From positions 1,344,931 to 1,408,930 of the forward strand of contig OX104132.1 in the NCBI GenBank assembly GCA_944470555.2: a DNA stretch of 64,000 bases. Direction: 5' to 3'. The position numbers and the translations under genes are program-made. The first letter of the stretch is position 1. Every line of letters begins with the position of its first letter. Under the pieces are notes generated by a model, which saw only the letters and a list, made by a program, of their open reading frames with translations, was not told the DNA's origin and ran no database searches. This document shows positions 42,736 to 53,519 of the stretch, in pieces. Source of the stretch: Heterobilharzia americana (Eukaryota > Platyhelminthes > Trematoda > Strigeidida > Schistosomatidae).

Positions 42736-42838
42736 ATTCAGATCTCGTAGCTCAGTTGGTAGAGCATCGAGCTAGAAACTCGGTGGTCGCTAGTTCGAAT
42801 CCAGCCACGGTTCAAATTTTCATTTCATTTTCAATCAT
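42736..42838 (+). mobile_element. S3 tRNA-derived SINE, well kept
   Basis: tcgtagctcagttggtagagc (box A), ctagttcgaatccagcc (box B), then aattttcatttcattttcaatcatc. It lies about 70 bp upstream of the exon at 42909. Confidence 0.8.
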
Positions 42839-42908
42839 CATTGAATAACGATACTAATCATATGAATATTAGTCTTTCTAATTATTTTCATTATTTTCTT
42901 TTGAATAG

Positions 42909-43565
42909 AATGAATAGTGGACCAGCAGTTGTATTAAAAAATAATACATCATCATTATACTCAACAAGTGTATCCAATTTATCCTCAAAGAAATTCACAT
43001 CTGATTTGAATCAAATGAAAAGTGATGTACCACATTCTTCATGTCTATCTAGTACATTATTTCCAAACTGTTCAATACATATGCTAAATTCTACTGGATG
43101 TAAAAGTAATTTTACTAAAATCACCAATTCCACATTTACTACTACTACTACTACTACTGCTACTACTACTAATAATAATAATAATAACAATACTATTACA
43201 AATTATCGTTTAACTAATCGGTATAGAATGGATATGATCTATGGAAGTGATACATTATTACATAGTAAAGATTATCAACATGTATATTCTATTGAACATT
43301 TAATGAATCATAATTCAGTGGAACATTTAAAAACATATCAAAATGCATCAATAATGGAACCAACTACAAGTATAACAATAAAGCGTAGATTACCACCATT
43401 AGGTAAAAGTGATAGCAGTGAAACAGATTTACAATTTAGTTGGAATGATAACAATCTAAGGATTGAAGATGAAAATAAAATTGAAGATCAACATGGTAGA
43501 ACTGAAGGTAGAAATTTGACAAAAATCAATATTAATCAGTATGATAATATCAACAATGAAAATGG
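42909..43565 (+). CDS. Probable host coding exon (219 codons), Thr/Asn-rich
   Basis: Preceded by a good acceptor (ttattttcttttgaatag) and followed by a strong donor (aatgg/gtaagtttttt). The frame is open throughout and 657 bp is a whole number of codons, so both flanking introns have the same phase. The protein is hydrophilic and probably disordered: a run of ~13 Thr/Ala from ACT repeats then ~7 Asn from AAT repeats (about 43138-43190), and a better-looking stretch RRLPPLGKSDSSETDLQFSW near the end. No domain recognised; no signal peptide or membrane segment. The frame extends upstream to an ATG at 42841 or a start at 42910, so a first exon is also possible. Confidence 0.65.
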
Positions 43566-43569
43566 GTAA

Positions 43570-43962
43570 GTTTTTTGAATTACTCATCAGACTTTGACTA
43601 TTCTTATTTATCTGGAAGGTGACAGTAAGCTGTCTAGAAAAGGGAAGCGTTCAACTTCATTGCTTATTGAAGTTGGTGTACCTCAAAGTGCTGTACTTTC
43701 TCCTTTTACGTATCCTAATGACTTGATGTTGTCTATTCAAGTTAACTATCTGTTAGATTGCTTTAAATTAAATGGTCAATAGTCTATCTCTCAAATAGTC
43801 TCAAGTTGAAACCTTTTAAATGTCAGACTGTTAATTTTATCCTCATGACGTCTGCCGCATCGATAATATTTCTACAGAAAGTGAATTGAGTGTTAACTAA
43901 CCATCTTGGATTGAATTTTACATCTGACCTTCTTGGTTGTATTGTGTTCTATGATAGCTGGG
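43570..43962. other. Likely intron or intergenic
   Basis: Short frame with VGVPQSAVLSPFTYPNDLML (about 43670-43730) resembles an RT 'GVPQGSVLSP..Y.NDL' block of a non-LTR element, so this may be a scrap of another retrotransposon (CR1/Jockey-like). Confidence 0.45.
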
Positions 43963-44456
43963 TTGTTATTTAATCGTGAAGCTTTCATCGTCTTTCTAGA
44001 CAGTGACATCATAACCAATGATTCAGTGGCTTGCTCTGACGATGTGGTCTATGATTGGTTGTTTCCTTTGATTGTTATGTCATCGATTGTATAGACATCC
44101 CTGTTGGCTGTTCCTGTGCTTCACCTCTGACTTTTCTTTCGGGTGTATGTCTATACATCTATTGATTGCTGACTGAGCAGAATGCCAACCTTCTACGCAT
44201 TGGCTGATATTCTGTGTGATGAAATGTCGTGTGTGACGTTTAATAGCCGATTCATGCTCACGCGGACGAAGACAAAGGGGGCGGCCACTTTGTCCAATGT
44301 AATGTTGACTACAGTTATCTCAGTTGACTTCGTAAATGATATTCGCTTTGTCTTTTCTCGTTGTTGCATCCTTTGACAGCTTACTTCATACTGAAGTTAG
44401 TACTGTGGATGATGTCGTGCAGAAAGACGATGAAAGCATCATGATTAAACAACCCA
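43963..44456 (-). mobile_element. PLE GIY-YIG endonuclease fragment between short inverted ends
   Basis: Minus strand reads a block matching INCSQHYIGQSGR-type, a GIY-YIG signature (about 44320-44270), then HESAIK..THDISSHRIS. The segment is bounded by inverted ends of ~48 bp (43963-44012 and 44408-44456, both with gaagctttcatcgtctttc or its complement). Confidence 0.65.
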
Positions 44457-45044
44457 GCTCAGAGGATGCAATACAATCAAGACAATCCACCTGAACTACA
44501 AATATTCTCCGCTACTTATGACCTTTGTTGGTCATCCCATATCTTGTTGACTTGTAAAAAAAATCTTTCGTTTAACTTATTACACATAAAGAAACTGAGA
44601 CCCCCTGGTATAAATCAACCTTTTCTTTTACAATTCATTAATTCCTACATTTTACCGATTCCTCCTCTCTATTGTTCCCCATTGATCTTTTCTGGTCTTC
44701 TAAAAATGGACTAGGTTATGTTGCATAGGCCTTTGAGAATCGTCAGCAGAGTGAGTGGTGTACCTCCGGCTCAATTGATTAATTGATAGACACTTAAATT
44801 CCAGTGAGCAACTAGCTACAGAAATTTTAACTAACACTGAGCATTCACTTCATTCACAGCTCTCTCTCTCTCTCTCCTCAGGGAAGACAAGGAGAAACTA
44901 CATCAAACTGTATTCTCGTATAGCTAAGCATGAGAATTCGACTGTACCTTACATAGAACGCGTATTATGTGGGGAGAACAGGGTGTTAGAATAGAACTCA
45001 CATCTATTAACTTTATAACAGTGAATAAATTCCACTTCACTAGT
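44457..45044. other. Non-coding, with a (CT)n run at 44858-44878
   Basis: No supported gene. Confidence 0.45.
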
Positions 45045-45770
45045 CAAAAGTCTCTTTCACCTATCTAGGCAGCATCGTTTCAGTTACAGGCATAGGCGGC
45101 ACAGGCACAGACGAGGATGTCAAATCCAACCAGGATCGGGAATACAGCAAGACATGTCTTCCTTCATTAACCTGAAACCAGTGTGGAGATCTTCTACACT
45201 CAACTCAGCATAAGGCGTGAACAACATCTGGATTTTAAACACTAATGTCAGTCAATTGAGTCAGTGCTTCTATGTCATGGTTGACAGAGTTGGTGTGTGA
45301 CGAAAAGCACTCCCAACAAACTACAGATATTCATCAACAGCTAGCGCCTACGATCGCTCACTCGATACTGAAGATGAGATGAGATGAGTTGAGATGAGAT
45401 GGCGAGAATAATAAGAATAAGGAAGAAGGAATTGTGGCTGGCTGGCTGGTTGTTGACGTACCAACAAAGCAAGAACCTATTACTCCACAAATATACAGAA
45501 TGAAGTGGAGGTGGATTAGCCATGCACTGAGAAGACCGATTTGGGACATCAAGCGCCAGGCCAGGCACTGGATTGGAACACAGGTGGGAAACGGCAAGTT
45601 GGGCGTTTAAAGTGAGGGTGATATAGAGGAGGTTGTGTAAGGAATAAATGAGAGGTTGTGGGCAGTGGTGGAGTGAGGTTGAGAAGATTGCAGAGCTGAG
45701 AGTGTAATGGAGACGCGCTAGTGAATCGCTGTTCCACTAGGAACCCAAGGGACAAATAATAATAACTTGT
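45045..45770 (+). mobile_element. RTE 3' fragment
   Basis: Starts at the SFTYLGSIVSVTGIGGTGTD block, then the R..WRSST block, MVDRVGV, the (GATGA)n stretch, KWRWISHALRRPI and the end ggaacccaagggacaaataataataa. Confidence 0.85.
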
Positions 45771-45784
45771 AACTCAAGGGTCAC

Positions 45785-45990
45785 CAACTTCATATTGTCT
45801 AGTCCTATATGCTGATCAAATTCTGTCAATCCTTTTTGGTGATACAGGTTCATATCTCAGATAATATATCAGTTTCGTAACGGTTGCAGATCCACCTTGC
45901 TGATGGATGTCAGCAAAACACGAAATCTAGATCAAACAACACTTCCTGTCAATTGCTTCCATTTAACTAACATCTACCAAAGTACATTGT
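45785..45990 (-). mobile_element. S4-like relic, inverted
   Basis: gtctagtcctatatgctgatc at one end and cctgtcaattgcttccatttaac near the other, with box-like sequences lost. Confidence 0.4.
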
Positions 45991-46289
45991 GATGTTGAGC
46001 TAGCTGCCCAGTCAGGTGGCCATTTGTAACATGCCTGTTTTCTTTCGTCTAGTGTCTAAAGGTGATGAGAAATCTAAAAATCTCAGGCAGAAGAATAAAA
46101 TCTGCATTGTGAAGGAGCTTCCCTGCTGTCTAATTGATCTCAGTTTACATTACACTATGCTGAATAACATAGTTCAAAGTAGACAAATACCCATCTCACG
46201 TCAACTTTAATTGTGTTGATCAATTCATCTGTGTTTTTGGAAGTAAGTACATAGGATGGATTCAAAGAAGGCCGTCTACTCGATTTTAT

Positions 46290-46520
46290 CAATATATTCT
46301 GAGACATCTGTATCTGAATGGTAGTAAGGTTTTTAAGAGCCAACTTGTCAGGTACCAGATGGAAACAGGATATTAGATCCTTCAGAATAATCAGTAAATA
46401 CAGAACACCATGTTTATTAAGGTTTGCGGAAGCTCGCTCTATCAAACATTTCCGACCAGACCTATCTACTCAGGAAGACACTGTAGTTCACTCTTCCTTA
46501 CCTTAGTAACTATGTGTAAT
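46290..46520 (+). mobile_element. Possible PLE endonuclease tail
   Basis: Plus strand reads IISKYRTPCLLRFAEARSIK then HFRPDLSTQEDTVVHSSL, which has the AEA..I....P.LN.Q shape seen after GIY-YIG domains in PLEs. Weak evidence. Confidence 0.35.
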
Positions 46521-46726
46521 CTTTTACATGTGTATGTATATAGTCTTCCATTAATTAATTGCTTACCGATTGTTAAAAACTTAACTATTTCCCAGTTTTT
46601 CATGTAATTATGTAACTTGTTGTTACAATATATCATGCTAAGAATTCCAAATAAGTACCACTAATTGTTTGGAATAAAGTGAATTATTATTACCATTATT
46701 ATTCTCTAACTTATGTTATCATGGTC

Positions 46727-47355
46727 ATAGAAAGTGGAAGATATGAGAAGGCTTCAAGTGCTTGACCACCACTGCCTTCGTAGTATAGAACGTATTCCGT
46801 GGTGTCATCACGTGAGTAATGTAGAAGTTAGGTGTACAATTTTAGGTAGGAGAGGTAAGACGGTTGACACGCTTGTAAACCTTTATCGATTGAGATGGTT
46901 GGTACACGTACCACGTATGCCTAGTCACCGATTACCTCGTCACACAATGTTGGCTGAAGTAGGTTCAGGCTGGAAAAAGGCCTGATGTGGCCAGACTAAA
47001 ACATGGCACCAATGTATGAAGTCTCTGACAGTTGGTTTTATCCATCTAGGGCGATGCAGACTAGTCGGCTGGGGTCTGCGAGACAAGAGGAACGAGTGGT
47101 TGGAGACTGACTGTAGGTGATATGCCTGAGGACCGATGCCAGTGGCCCAGATGTATCCCCACATACATTATCCTCATCTTAACGACGCTATACCGAATCT
47201 CACCATTTTCTCATCCTTCCTTTATCTATTTTCGTACTCTATATTTCTTTTGACTGAATTTTCTTGTCTTCATCCTTCATCTCACTGTCTTTCTACTTTA
47301 TGTACTGATATGAGGTGTGGCAACTCGGAAGGTTACTCAGTAATACCTGGTCCTA
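46727..47355 (+). mobile_element. L2f non-LTR C-terminal end
   Basis: Reads VEDMRRLQVLDHHCLRSIER, HVSNVEVRCTILGR, LVNLYRLRWLVHVPRMPSH, GWKKA then WHQCMKSLTVGFIHLGRCRL. This is the C-terminal region of a second schistosome non-LTR family, with a 3' UTR ending near gttactcagtaatacctggtcc. It is 5'-truncated. Confidence 0.8.
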
Positions 47356-47558
47356 TGTCGATTGACTGATTAAGCTTATGTGAACCTGGAATGAAAAATA
47401 CCTCGAAATATAATATCGCAATTATGGTAGCTATCATTTTATGTCATAATGCAAATTTTTCACGACGTTACTTATTCTAAAATGTTGAAGAATATTCATA
47501 GCTCAGATAGGTAGTTGCGTTTGTGTTGTGATGTCAGAGCAAGACTTAAATCACGCAC

Positions 47559-48119
47559 CTTTCTAGACAATATCATACACAGTAATATCTTCACTATAAA
47601 GTCACCTCTCAATATCTCAACATCACTGCTTCACTACCTTACCATAATCAACTCGTTTATCATCAATTGTCTCCTTCGATTCTCCTCTCATTCATTAATT
47701 GCATAGATTTTCCTAAACTCTCTGATCCTCTACTTCACATCTTCGTTGATAAATTCAGTCTATGTCTATACATGAGTTGATTGATGACTGATTGACTGAC
47801 TGACTGACTGATTGACCTAAATGTCACTGATATTCTCTGTAATCAAATGTCGTGTGTGAGACTTAACAGTCGACTGGTGTTCATGTAGACGAAGACGAAG
47901 ACGAAGGTGAAGACGAAGGTGAAGAGGGTGACCACTTTGTTCAATATAGTGTTGACTACAGTTGATTTTGTAAATGATATTCGATTTGTCTTGTTTGCTT
48001 GTTACCTCATTCAGTCTGCATAACAGGGATAGGAGGGAATTAGTTGTTTTATGAGCCAGACGAATTCTGAGTGGTCTCAGTAATCTCGTCGTGATTTCTG
48101 ATATATTTTTTATGTACTG
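47559..48119 (-). mobile_element. PLE endonuclease segment, inverted arm
   Basis: Reverse complement of 49035-49600 at about 95% identity or better. Contains GAAGAC/GAAGGT hexamer repeats (47885-47935) and a TGAC run (47793-47812) not matched in length by the other arm. Confidence 0.85.
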
Positions 48120-48164
48120 GCCAATGGAACTATGTCCCTTTCAGGACGAAAAAAACTTAAATGT

Positions 48165-48600
48165 TCAAGTCTGATGGAACGTATCAATCCTTGTCTAACA
48201 ACATACTTTCAGTTTAATGGCAAGATAAAAAAACAGATGAAAGGAACCTTAGCGGGATCACCGATATTCGAACTGATTACATAGACATTGGTCTAAAACA
48301 CTGTAAGCCATGATTCTATCTGTTATTAAACCAAAAATTTGGATTCACTGTTGGACGGTATTATTATCATCAATAAGAAATATGATATACAAAATACTAA
48401 CAGTCTGATCAACAACGTTTTCACTGAAATCAAATTCACAACGAAGAAGGAATCAAACAACCAACTACCATTCTTAGATGTGCTAGTCAGTGGAATAAAT
48501 GTTGGAAAGCTGGAAACTCAAGTATTCAGGAAGCCAACATACACTGACCAAATCCTCAAGTACAGTAGCAATAAACCAACAACTCACAAAGTTACTTGAG
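48165..48600 (+). mobile_element. PLE reverse transcriptase fragment
   Basis: Reads FQFNGKIKKQMKGTLAGSPI (the KGT.MGSP block), then NLDSLLDGIIIINKKYDIQN where YVDD should be, FTEIKFTTKKESNNQLPFLD, and ETQVFRKPTYTDQILKYSSN. The catalytic YVDD is not recognisable, so it is inactive. It belongs to a different PLE family from 31458-31970. Confidence 0.85.
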
Positions 48601-48744
48601 TGTAGACTGTATTCAAAAGTCTGAGAATCCACTACAGCAAAACAACTTCATGGAAAAATGAAGGGATTTACTTGATGTACATCCTAAAGAACGACGACTA
48701 CCCATGAAGCTTTATCAGAAAATATCTATCCATTACATTAATGA

Positions 48745-48965
48745 TGGATCGTGGCTGGCAGTGGAATCCAGTATAAGGATTTCGTCTTATTAAAGGACTT
48801 GTCAGCTGGATGTACTTGCCTCCCAGTGACTTATGATGTTCCCATCAGGGTTCGAACTCCGGAGCGACCACCTCAAACTTCAGAGCGTGATCCATTACAC
48901 CAAGCAGCCAAAATAACCACGTCTCCAACAACAAGTATACTTTTAGTATAATTGTTTCCATATCA
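48745..48965 (-). mobile_element. S1 (Sm-alpha-like) element inside a PLE
   Basis: Inserted between the RT and endonuclease pieces of the PLE. Order on the minus strand: tatgatatggaaacaattat, tRNA-like head (box B gggttcgaac seen inverted near 48850), and hammerhead. Confidence 0.8.
48768..48809 (-). ncRNA. Hammerhead ribozyme-like, core G lost
   Basis: Stem I CCAG/CTGG and GAAA are kept; the core is CTGACAA where CTGANGA is needed; stem III is lost. Confidence 0.7.
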
Positions 48966-49034
48966 TACTAAATCTATACACTACATCATCAACTAGAATG
49001 TCATCGACAGGAATCAACGAGTGCATTATCCTTC

Positions 49035-49600
49035 AGTACAAAGAGAATATCTGAGAAATCACGACGACATTACTGAGACCACTCAGAATTCCTCTGGCTC
49101 ATAAAACAACTAATTCCCTCCTATCCCTGTTATGCAGACTGAATGAGGCAACAAGCAAACAAGACAAATCGAATATCATTTACAAAATCAACTGTAGTCA
49201 ACACTACATTGAACAAAGTGGTCACCCTCTTCACCTTCGTCTTCACCTTCGTCTTCGTCTTCGTTCTACATGAACACCAGTCAGCTGTTAAGTCTCACAC
49301 ACGACATTTGATTACAGAGAATATAAGTGAATTCCTAGAAGCTTGGCATTCAGATCAGTCAGTCAATCAGTCAGCAATCAACTCATGTATAGACATAGAC
49401 TGAATTTATCAACGAAGATGTGAAGTAGAGGATCAGAGAGTTTAGGAAAATCTATGCAATTAATGAATGAGAGGAGAATCGAAGGAGACAATTGATGACA
49501 AACGAGTTGATTATGGTAAGGTAGTGAAGCAGTGATGTTGAGATATTGAGAGGTGACTTTATAGTGAAGATATTACTGTGTATGATATTGTCTAGAAAGA
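49035..49600 (+). mobile_element. PLE GIY-YIG endonuclease fragment, other arm
   Basis: Plus strand reads NIIYKINCSQHYIEQSGHPL, a GIY-YIG signature with Gly changed to Glu, then FYMNTSQLL, and in another frame HTRHLITENISEFLEAWHS and SAINSCIDID. This is the natural downstream part of the RT at 48165-48600. Confidence 0.8.
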
Positions 49601-49998
49601 CGGTGATTGATGCACGAATAAACCGCCCATCAAAGATATTTCTTGTAGTTTACCTGAGGACTAACCAAATGGTAACTCAAGAATATCGCAAATAACCGAT
49701 TACGAGTGACAATTGGACATTGAATGTAGATTGTATTTGTATTGGTTTCACTTCGTTTGAAATTGATTAATTTTATTTGTTCGCATGGAATTTTGATTTG
49801 AGCTTTTTCAGAATAACATTTCTGAAGGTATATAAATGAATGGAAATGCCTATAGTTTTTCTTCTCTCCTGAAATGCTTTCAAATTGTTATCGCTTTCTG
49901 TGGAAAGCGATTATCAATCATTGACTATGAAATTGTACGTTCTTTGTTGTATGTGATGTGTGTGTGTGTGATGTCATTCAAATTCTTCTTCATCTTAG
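49601..49998. other. Non-coding
   Basis: AT-rich, with a short (TG)n near 49957-49970; may be intronic. Confidence 0.4.
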
Positions 49999-50105
49999 AC
50001 GCTATATCTTCTCCGGAATATACTCGTTCATTTGCTTCATATTGGGATAAAAACAAGAAACCAAGATTTCCTAGAATAATAATCTCCCAGTTTCAACACT
50101 CGTAG
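49999..50105 (+). CDS. Possible terminal exon (plus)
   Basis: A pyrimidine-rich acceptor (aattcttcttcatcttag) precedes an open frame AISSPEYTRSFASYWDKNKK then PRFPRIIISQFQHS and a stop at about 50105. The entering phase is 1, while the exon at 43565 leaves in phase 2, so at least one more exon would be needed to join them. No clear AATAAA follows. Tentative. Confidence 0.3.
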
Positions 50106-50499
50106 TATTTTCAACTTGCAATTGGTTCGCTATGTCCTTATGAAAAATCTACGTATTTGGTTCCGGTTCGATAGAGATTACTTTTAATGTGTACAGATGA
50201 TGTAAATGTTTTCTTGAGAAACTTTTTTTTCTCATATTTCCTTGAAATTTAATCAGGTGTTAACATAAATGTGCAATAATTAGACTGTAAGAATGTTGGA
50301 TACTCCTAGATGATACTTTATCATTCAGACAAATATAAGGAATAGTCGAGAAGATTATTAGAGTTTTTTTTCCAGAATAGCAAGGACTCCATTTTTTTCC
50401 AGAGTTTCTCATTAACTGTTTACATATATAAAAAAAATTCCACTATGTTAATGTAATGAAATGGTCATATAATTGGATATGTTTGATAGACAGGTAGGA
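50106..50499. other. Non-coding
   Basis: AT-rich, nothing recognised; could be 3' UTR if the terminal exon is real. Confidence 0.35.
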
Positions 50500-50605
50500 T
50501 TACCTTAGTTAGTAGAGAGCCAAGCCAGTAACGTGGTTGGCTCATATCTTTCTATGGCACAGATTTTTATGTCACCTGCATATGTCATCTAGTATAAATA
50601 ATACA
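50500..50605 (+). mobile_element. S3 relic
   Basis: accttagttagtagagagcc and the tail gtcatctagtataaataatac match S3; box B is lost. Confidence 0.5.
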
Positions 50606-50821
50606 AGTTGAGTAAACCACAGCAATTGTACACTTCTTCAAGTATGCTTAGACTTGTGGTCATAACCTTTCTCTCTGTTTGTCCAATGTATACACTTTGC
50701 TAGTTACATATGAATTGGTATATACCATTGTTAATAACATGAATAGAGAACCAGTCAATCTTAGGTTGTTTCAGTAAGTAATTCATTACGTACAGCATAG
50801 TTAACACATCAGTTACAGCTT

Positions 50822-51815
50822 CAGTAGTGAGCGTAGGTGGCAGCTGTTGATGAATGTTTGTAGTTTGCTGGAAATACCTTTCATAATGGGCCAACTCTCT
50901 CAACCATCACATAGAAGCATTGACTCACTTGACTGACATTGGTGTTGAAAATCCGAATGTTGTTCACGCTTTATACTAAGTTGAGTGTAGAAGATCTCCA
51001 CACTGCTTTCAGGTTAATGAAGGAAGGCGTGTCTTGCTGTATTTCCGATCCTATCTGGATTAGACATCATCTGTGCCTGTGCCAACGCCTGTAGTTGAAA
51101 CAATGCTGCCTATGTAGGTATTTGGGTAGGTTAAAGAGACTGTTTCCTTTAAGTTTCTCCCATTGATGGTGGTGGTGGCGTTGGTTGGTATCATCACCTC
51201 TGTCTCCTCCACGTCTTCGCTGCCCTGACTCTTCTGTCAACTTGTTAGTTTTCACCTGTACATCTTCGAGTTTGTGTGACATTAGACACAAGTCATCGTC
51301 TTTGGTGAAATCCCAATCTTCTAGGAATTTTTTACCGGTCAATCAGCTTATGCCTATCTTCTCGCTCCTCACAGATTGTTGCATGGTCCAGCCGCCCACA
51401 ATCAGCAGGATGGTTGGTGATAGTTGACAGCCTTGTCTTACTCCTGCTTGTCTTCACTTCAAAGGCATCATTGAGCTTCGCATTGTGAATCCCTTGGCTT
51501 GTGGCGTCTTCATATACTTGTTGAATGAGGTTGATAAAGGTGAGTGGTATTCCGTAATGTCGGAGCGGTTTCAAAATTATTTGTCAGTTGACGCTGTCGA
51601 AGGCCGGCCTTTTCAAAGTGAATGAAGTTGAGGTACAGTTGAGTTGACTGCCATTCTGTACTCTGTTCTATGATGATGCATAGCGTATCGTTGCAATTAA
51701 GTCCGCATATGATTTATACTTCCTGAATCCAGCCAGCCTGTTGTGGTCGTAATTTTCAATCCAGATCATCTTTTAATCTCTCCAGGATGATGCAGCTTAA
51801 TAATCCATGGTCAAT
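50822..51815 (-). mobile_element. RTE fragment lacking its 3' end
   Basis: From 51815 down: the RPQQAG-type block, FIDFEKAG-type block, LPLTFINLIQQVYEDATSQG, AFEVKTSRSKTRLSTI, FLEDWDFTKDDDLCLMSHKL (FADD replaced by FTKDD), and the KGISSKLQTFINSCHLRS region at 50826. The C-terminal third and 3' tail are missing. Confidence 0.85.
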
Positions 51816-52394
51816 ACCAACGTTGGTTAATATACACTGAATGTTTCCTTATAAAGGCCAGTTTACCGTTGTATTCTGGCACTCATCAGACAGATGTATT
51901 TTGATCCCAATGAATGTTGTTCCCACTGAGACAACACTAAGCCCGATAGCCACCTCTTGTACTTTGGATATCTGTCAGTTGTTGTTTCTTGAAACCTAAA
52001 ATTTCTCGTTGCTTATACTCTGTGGAATGATATACTGGTTCTGATGTGGACACCTTGATACTTTCAGATTATTCAATACATTCGCTGACAAACAAGAATA
52101 GTTAATTGAGCGTTACATTTTTCAGCATAGAGATTTTCTTAATATACGAAATCGTTATTGCCTCGTTTAGAAGTAGGTTGACAATAAACTGTGAAATTCA
52201 TCTGACAAATTAATTGGTTTCAAGATATCTTCATAAGTCGATACGGTTTTGGTTATGTTTACAATCAAGACAGCAGTTATAACCTTTCACGAAGTTTATC
52301 TGACAGTGAAACGGAAATATGGAGTTGAGAATACATTTGGTTAATAATACTTACCTGAATAATTTATTTATTGATATACTTGTAATGATGATTT
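51816..52394. other. Non-coding, possible S1 scrap
   Basis: aatgttgttcccactgagac..gatagccacctcttgtac (about 51913-51965) resembles part of a minus S1. Otherwise nothing. Confidence 0.4.
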
Positions 52395-52520
52395 GGCTAT
52401 CTAAGATAGCCGTTTGTAGGGCATCGGGCCGGTAACTCGGGGGTCACTGGTTCGAATTCGGCCACGGTTCAGGTTTTCATCTCACCTTCAATCATCATCC
52501 AGTACAAATACTTGTAATCA
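52395..52520 (+). mobile_element. S3 tRNA-derived SINE
   Basis: gccgtttgtagggcatcgggcc, box B ggttcgaattcggcc and the tail ttcaatcatcatccagtac. Confidence 0.75.
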
Positions 52521-52534
52521 CTATTAAGAAGTGG

Positions 52535-52670
52535 CTATTTTGCCTCCGTGGCCTAGTAAGCTACCTCTTGGCACTTGAAGTGATAGATACGAGGTTTGAG
52601 TCTCAGTGGGGACAACATAACTGACTGGGATGCAGGTACACCCAGCTGACCAGCGCGTTCTGGATGTGTC
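52535..52670 (+). mobile_element. S1 element with hammerhead deleted in the middle
   Basis: tRNA-like head, gggatgcaggtacacccag, CTGACCAGCGCG then ttctgg: stem II and the GAAA box are missing, so the two flanks of the ribozyme are fused. Confidence 0.65.
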
Positions 52671-53214
52671 TATTAGCCACAACCAACCAAATTACCATGA
52701 TTAGTCTACTATTTGTAATAGTTTTGAAATGTTATACGCTTTATGCAACTAATGGTCTCTCAAGTAGTTCGGGGGGGGGGGAGGGGGACACTGTTTTCTG
52801 CGTGGATGGTAAATCAGTAGTATTCCCATTCAAAACATCCCTCGCGTACAAATAATGAGCAAATCAAGTGATAAGATTTTACAATAGAAAACTGAATTGT
52901 ACCTACAGCCACAATATCAGATAGATAATGTAAGTACTCACTGATGGTTTTTTAAACCAAAGAATTTTAACCACAGACTAATCAGAAAACCCTATAAAAT
53001 ACTGGGAGTACTAAACAGTTGTTTCATCATCCTTTAAGACTTTGCAACAGTAGGGACTAATAAACCCTTGAAGGATCGTCAGTTCTCACAACGAGCCCAT
53101 TACCGTTACCATCCATCAGTATTCATCCCTACATCCAGCTTAGTTTATGGGATAAGTAACGATTACTCATTAAGCCATCGGAAAGTTCATTGTGAATATC
53201 AAAGTATTGTCCCA
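52671..53214. other. Unresolved, with a G run at 52771-52780
   Basis: A short frame MISLLFVIVLKCYTLYATNG looks like a signal peptide but is followed by the G run and a stop with no splice support. Confidence 0.35.
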
Positions 53215-53350
53215 TTCGATACCAGTTGGAGAAATGTCGAAACCTGGGAGTACTGGACATCGGTTCCATCCTAGAATGGGCTCCCCAGCAGTTCTCACCC
53301 ATGACACTCCCAGGGCTGAAACTCAAGATCTTTAGGTTCCGTAGCTAGCA
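53215..53350 (-). mobile_element. Decayed S2 unit
   Basis: gggagtactggacatcggttcc..gaatgggctccccagcagttctcacc is a minus S2 hammerhead region with core changes; tRNA-like head follows. Confidence 0.5.
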
Positions 53351-53519
53351 CATTAAGATCTAGACGCTGGATAGGCATCCAGATGTTCATCTTCCCAACT
53401 TATAACAGTTCACGATATAGGATGACCTCCATTCATCTGTTACTACATGAAAGTGAAAAAATACCGCAATCAGAAAATATTCGTAAGTAGGTGTTCAAAG
53501 AGAACAGGGTTACTTAAGG

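Noticed and set aside
42740..42806. Functional tRNA gene at the S3 copy
   Set aside because: Boxes are good, but it shares its tail with other dispersed S3 copies, so it is a SINE head.
47793..47812. CRISPR-like or regulatory short repeats (TGAC)n and (GAAGAC)n
   Set aside because: Simple tandem repeats within a PLE endonuclease relic; no spacers.
52664..52855. Small secreted protein with signal-like N-terminus
   Set aside because: The reading passes through a G run that can slip, there is no splice or promoter support, and its start overlaps a truncated S1 element.
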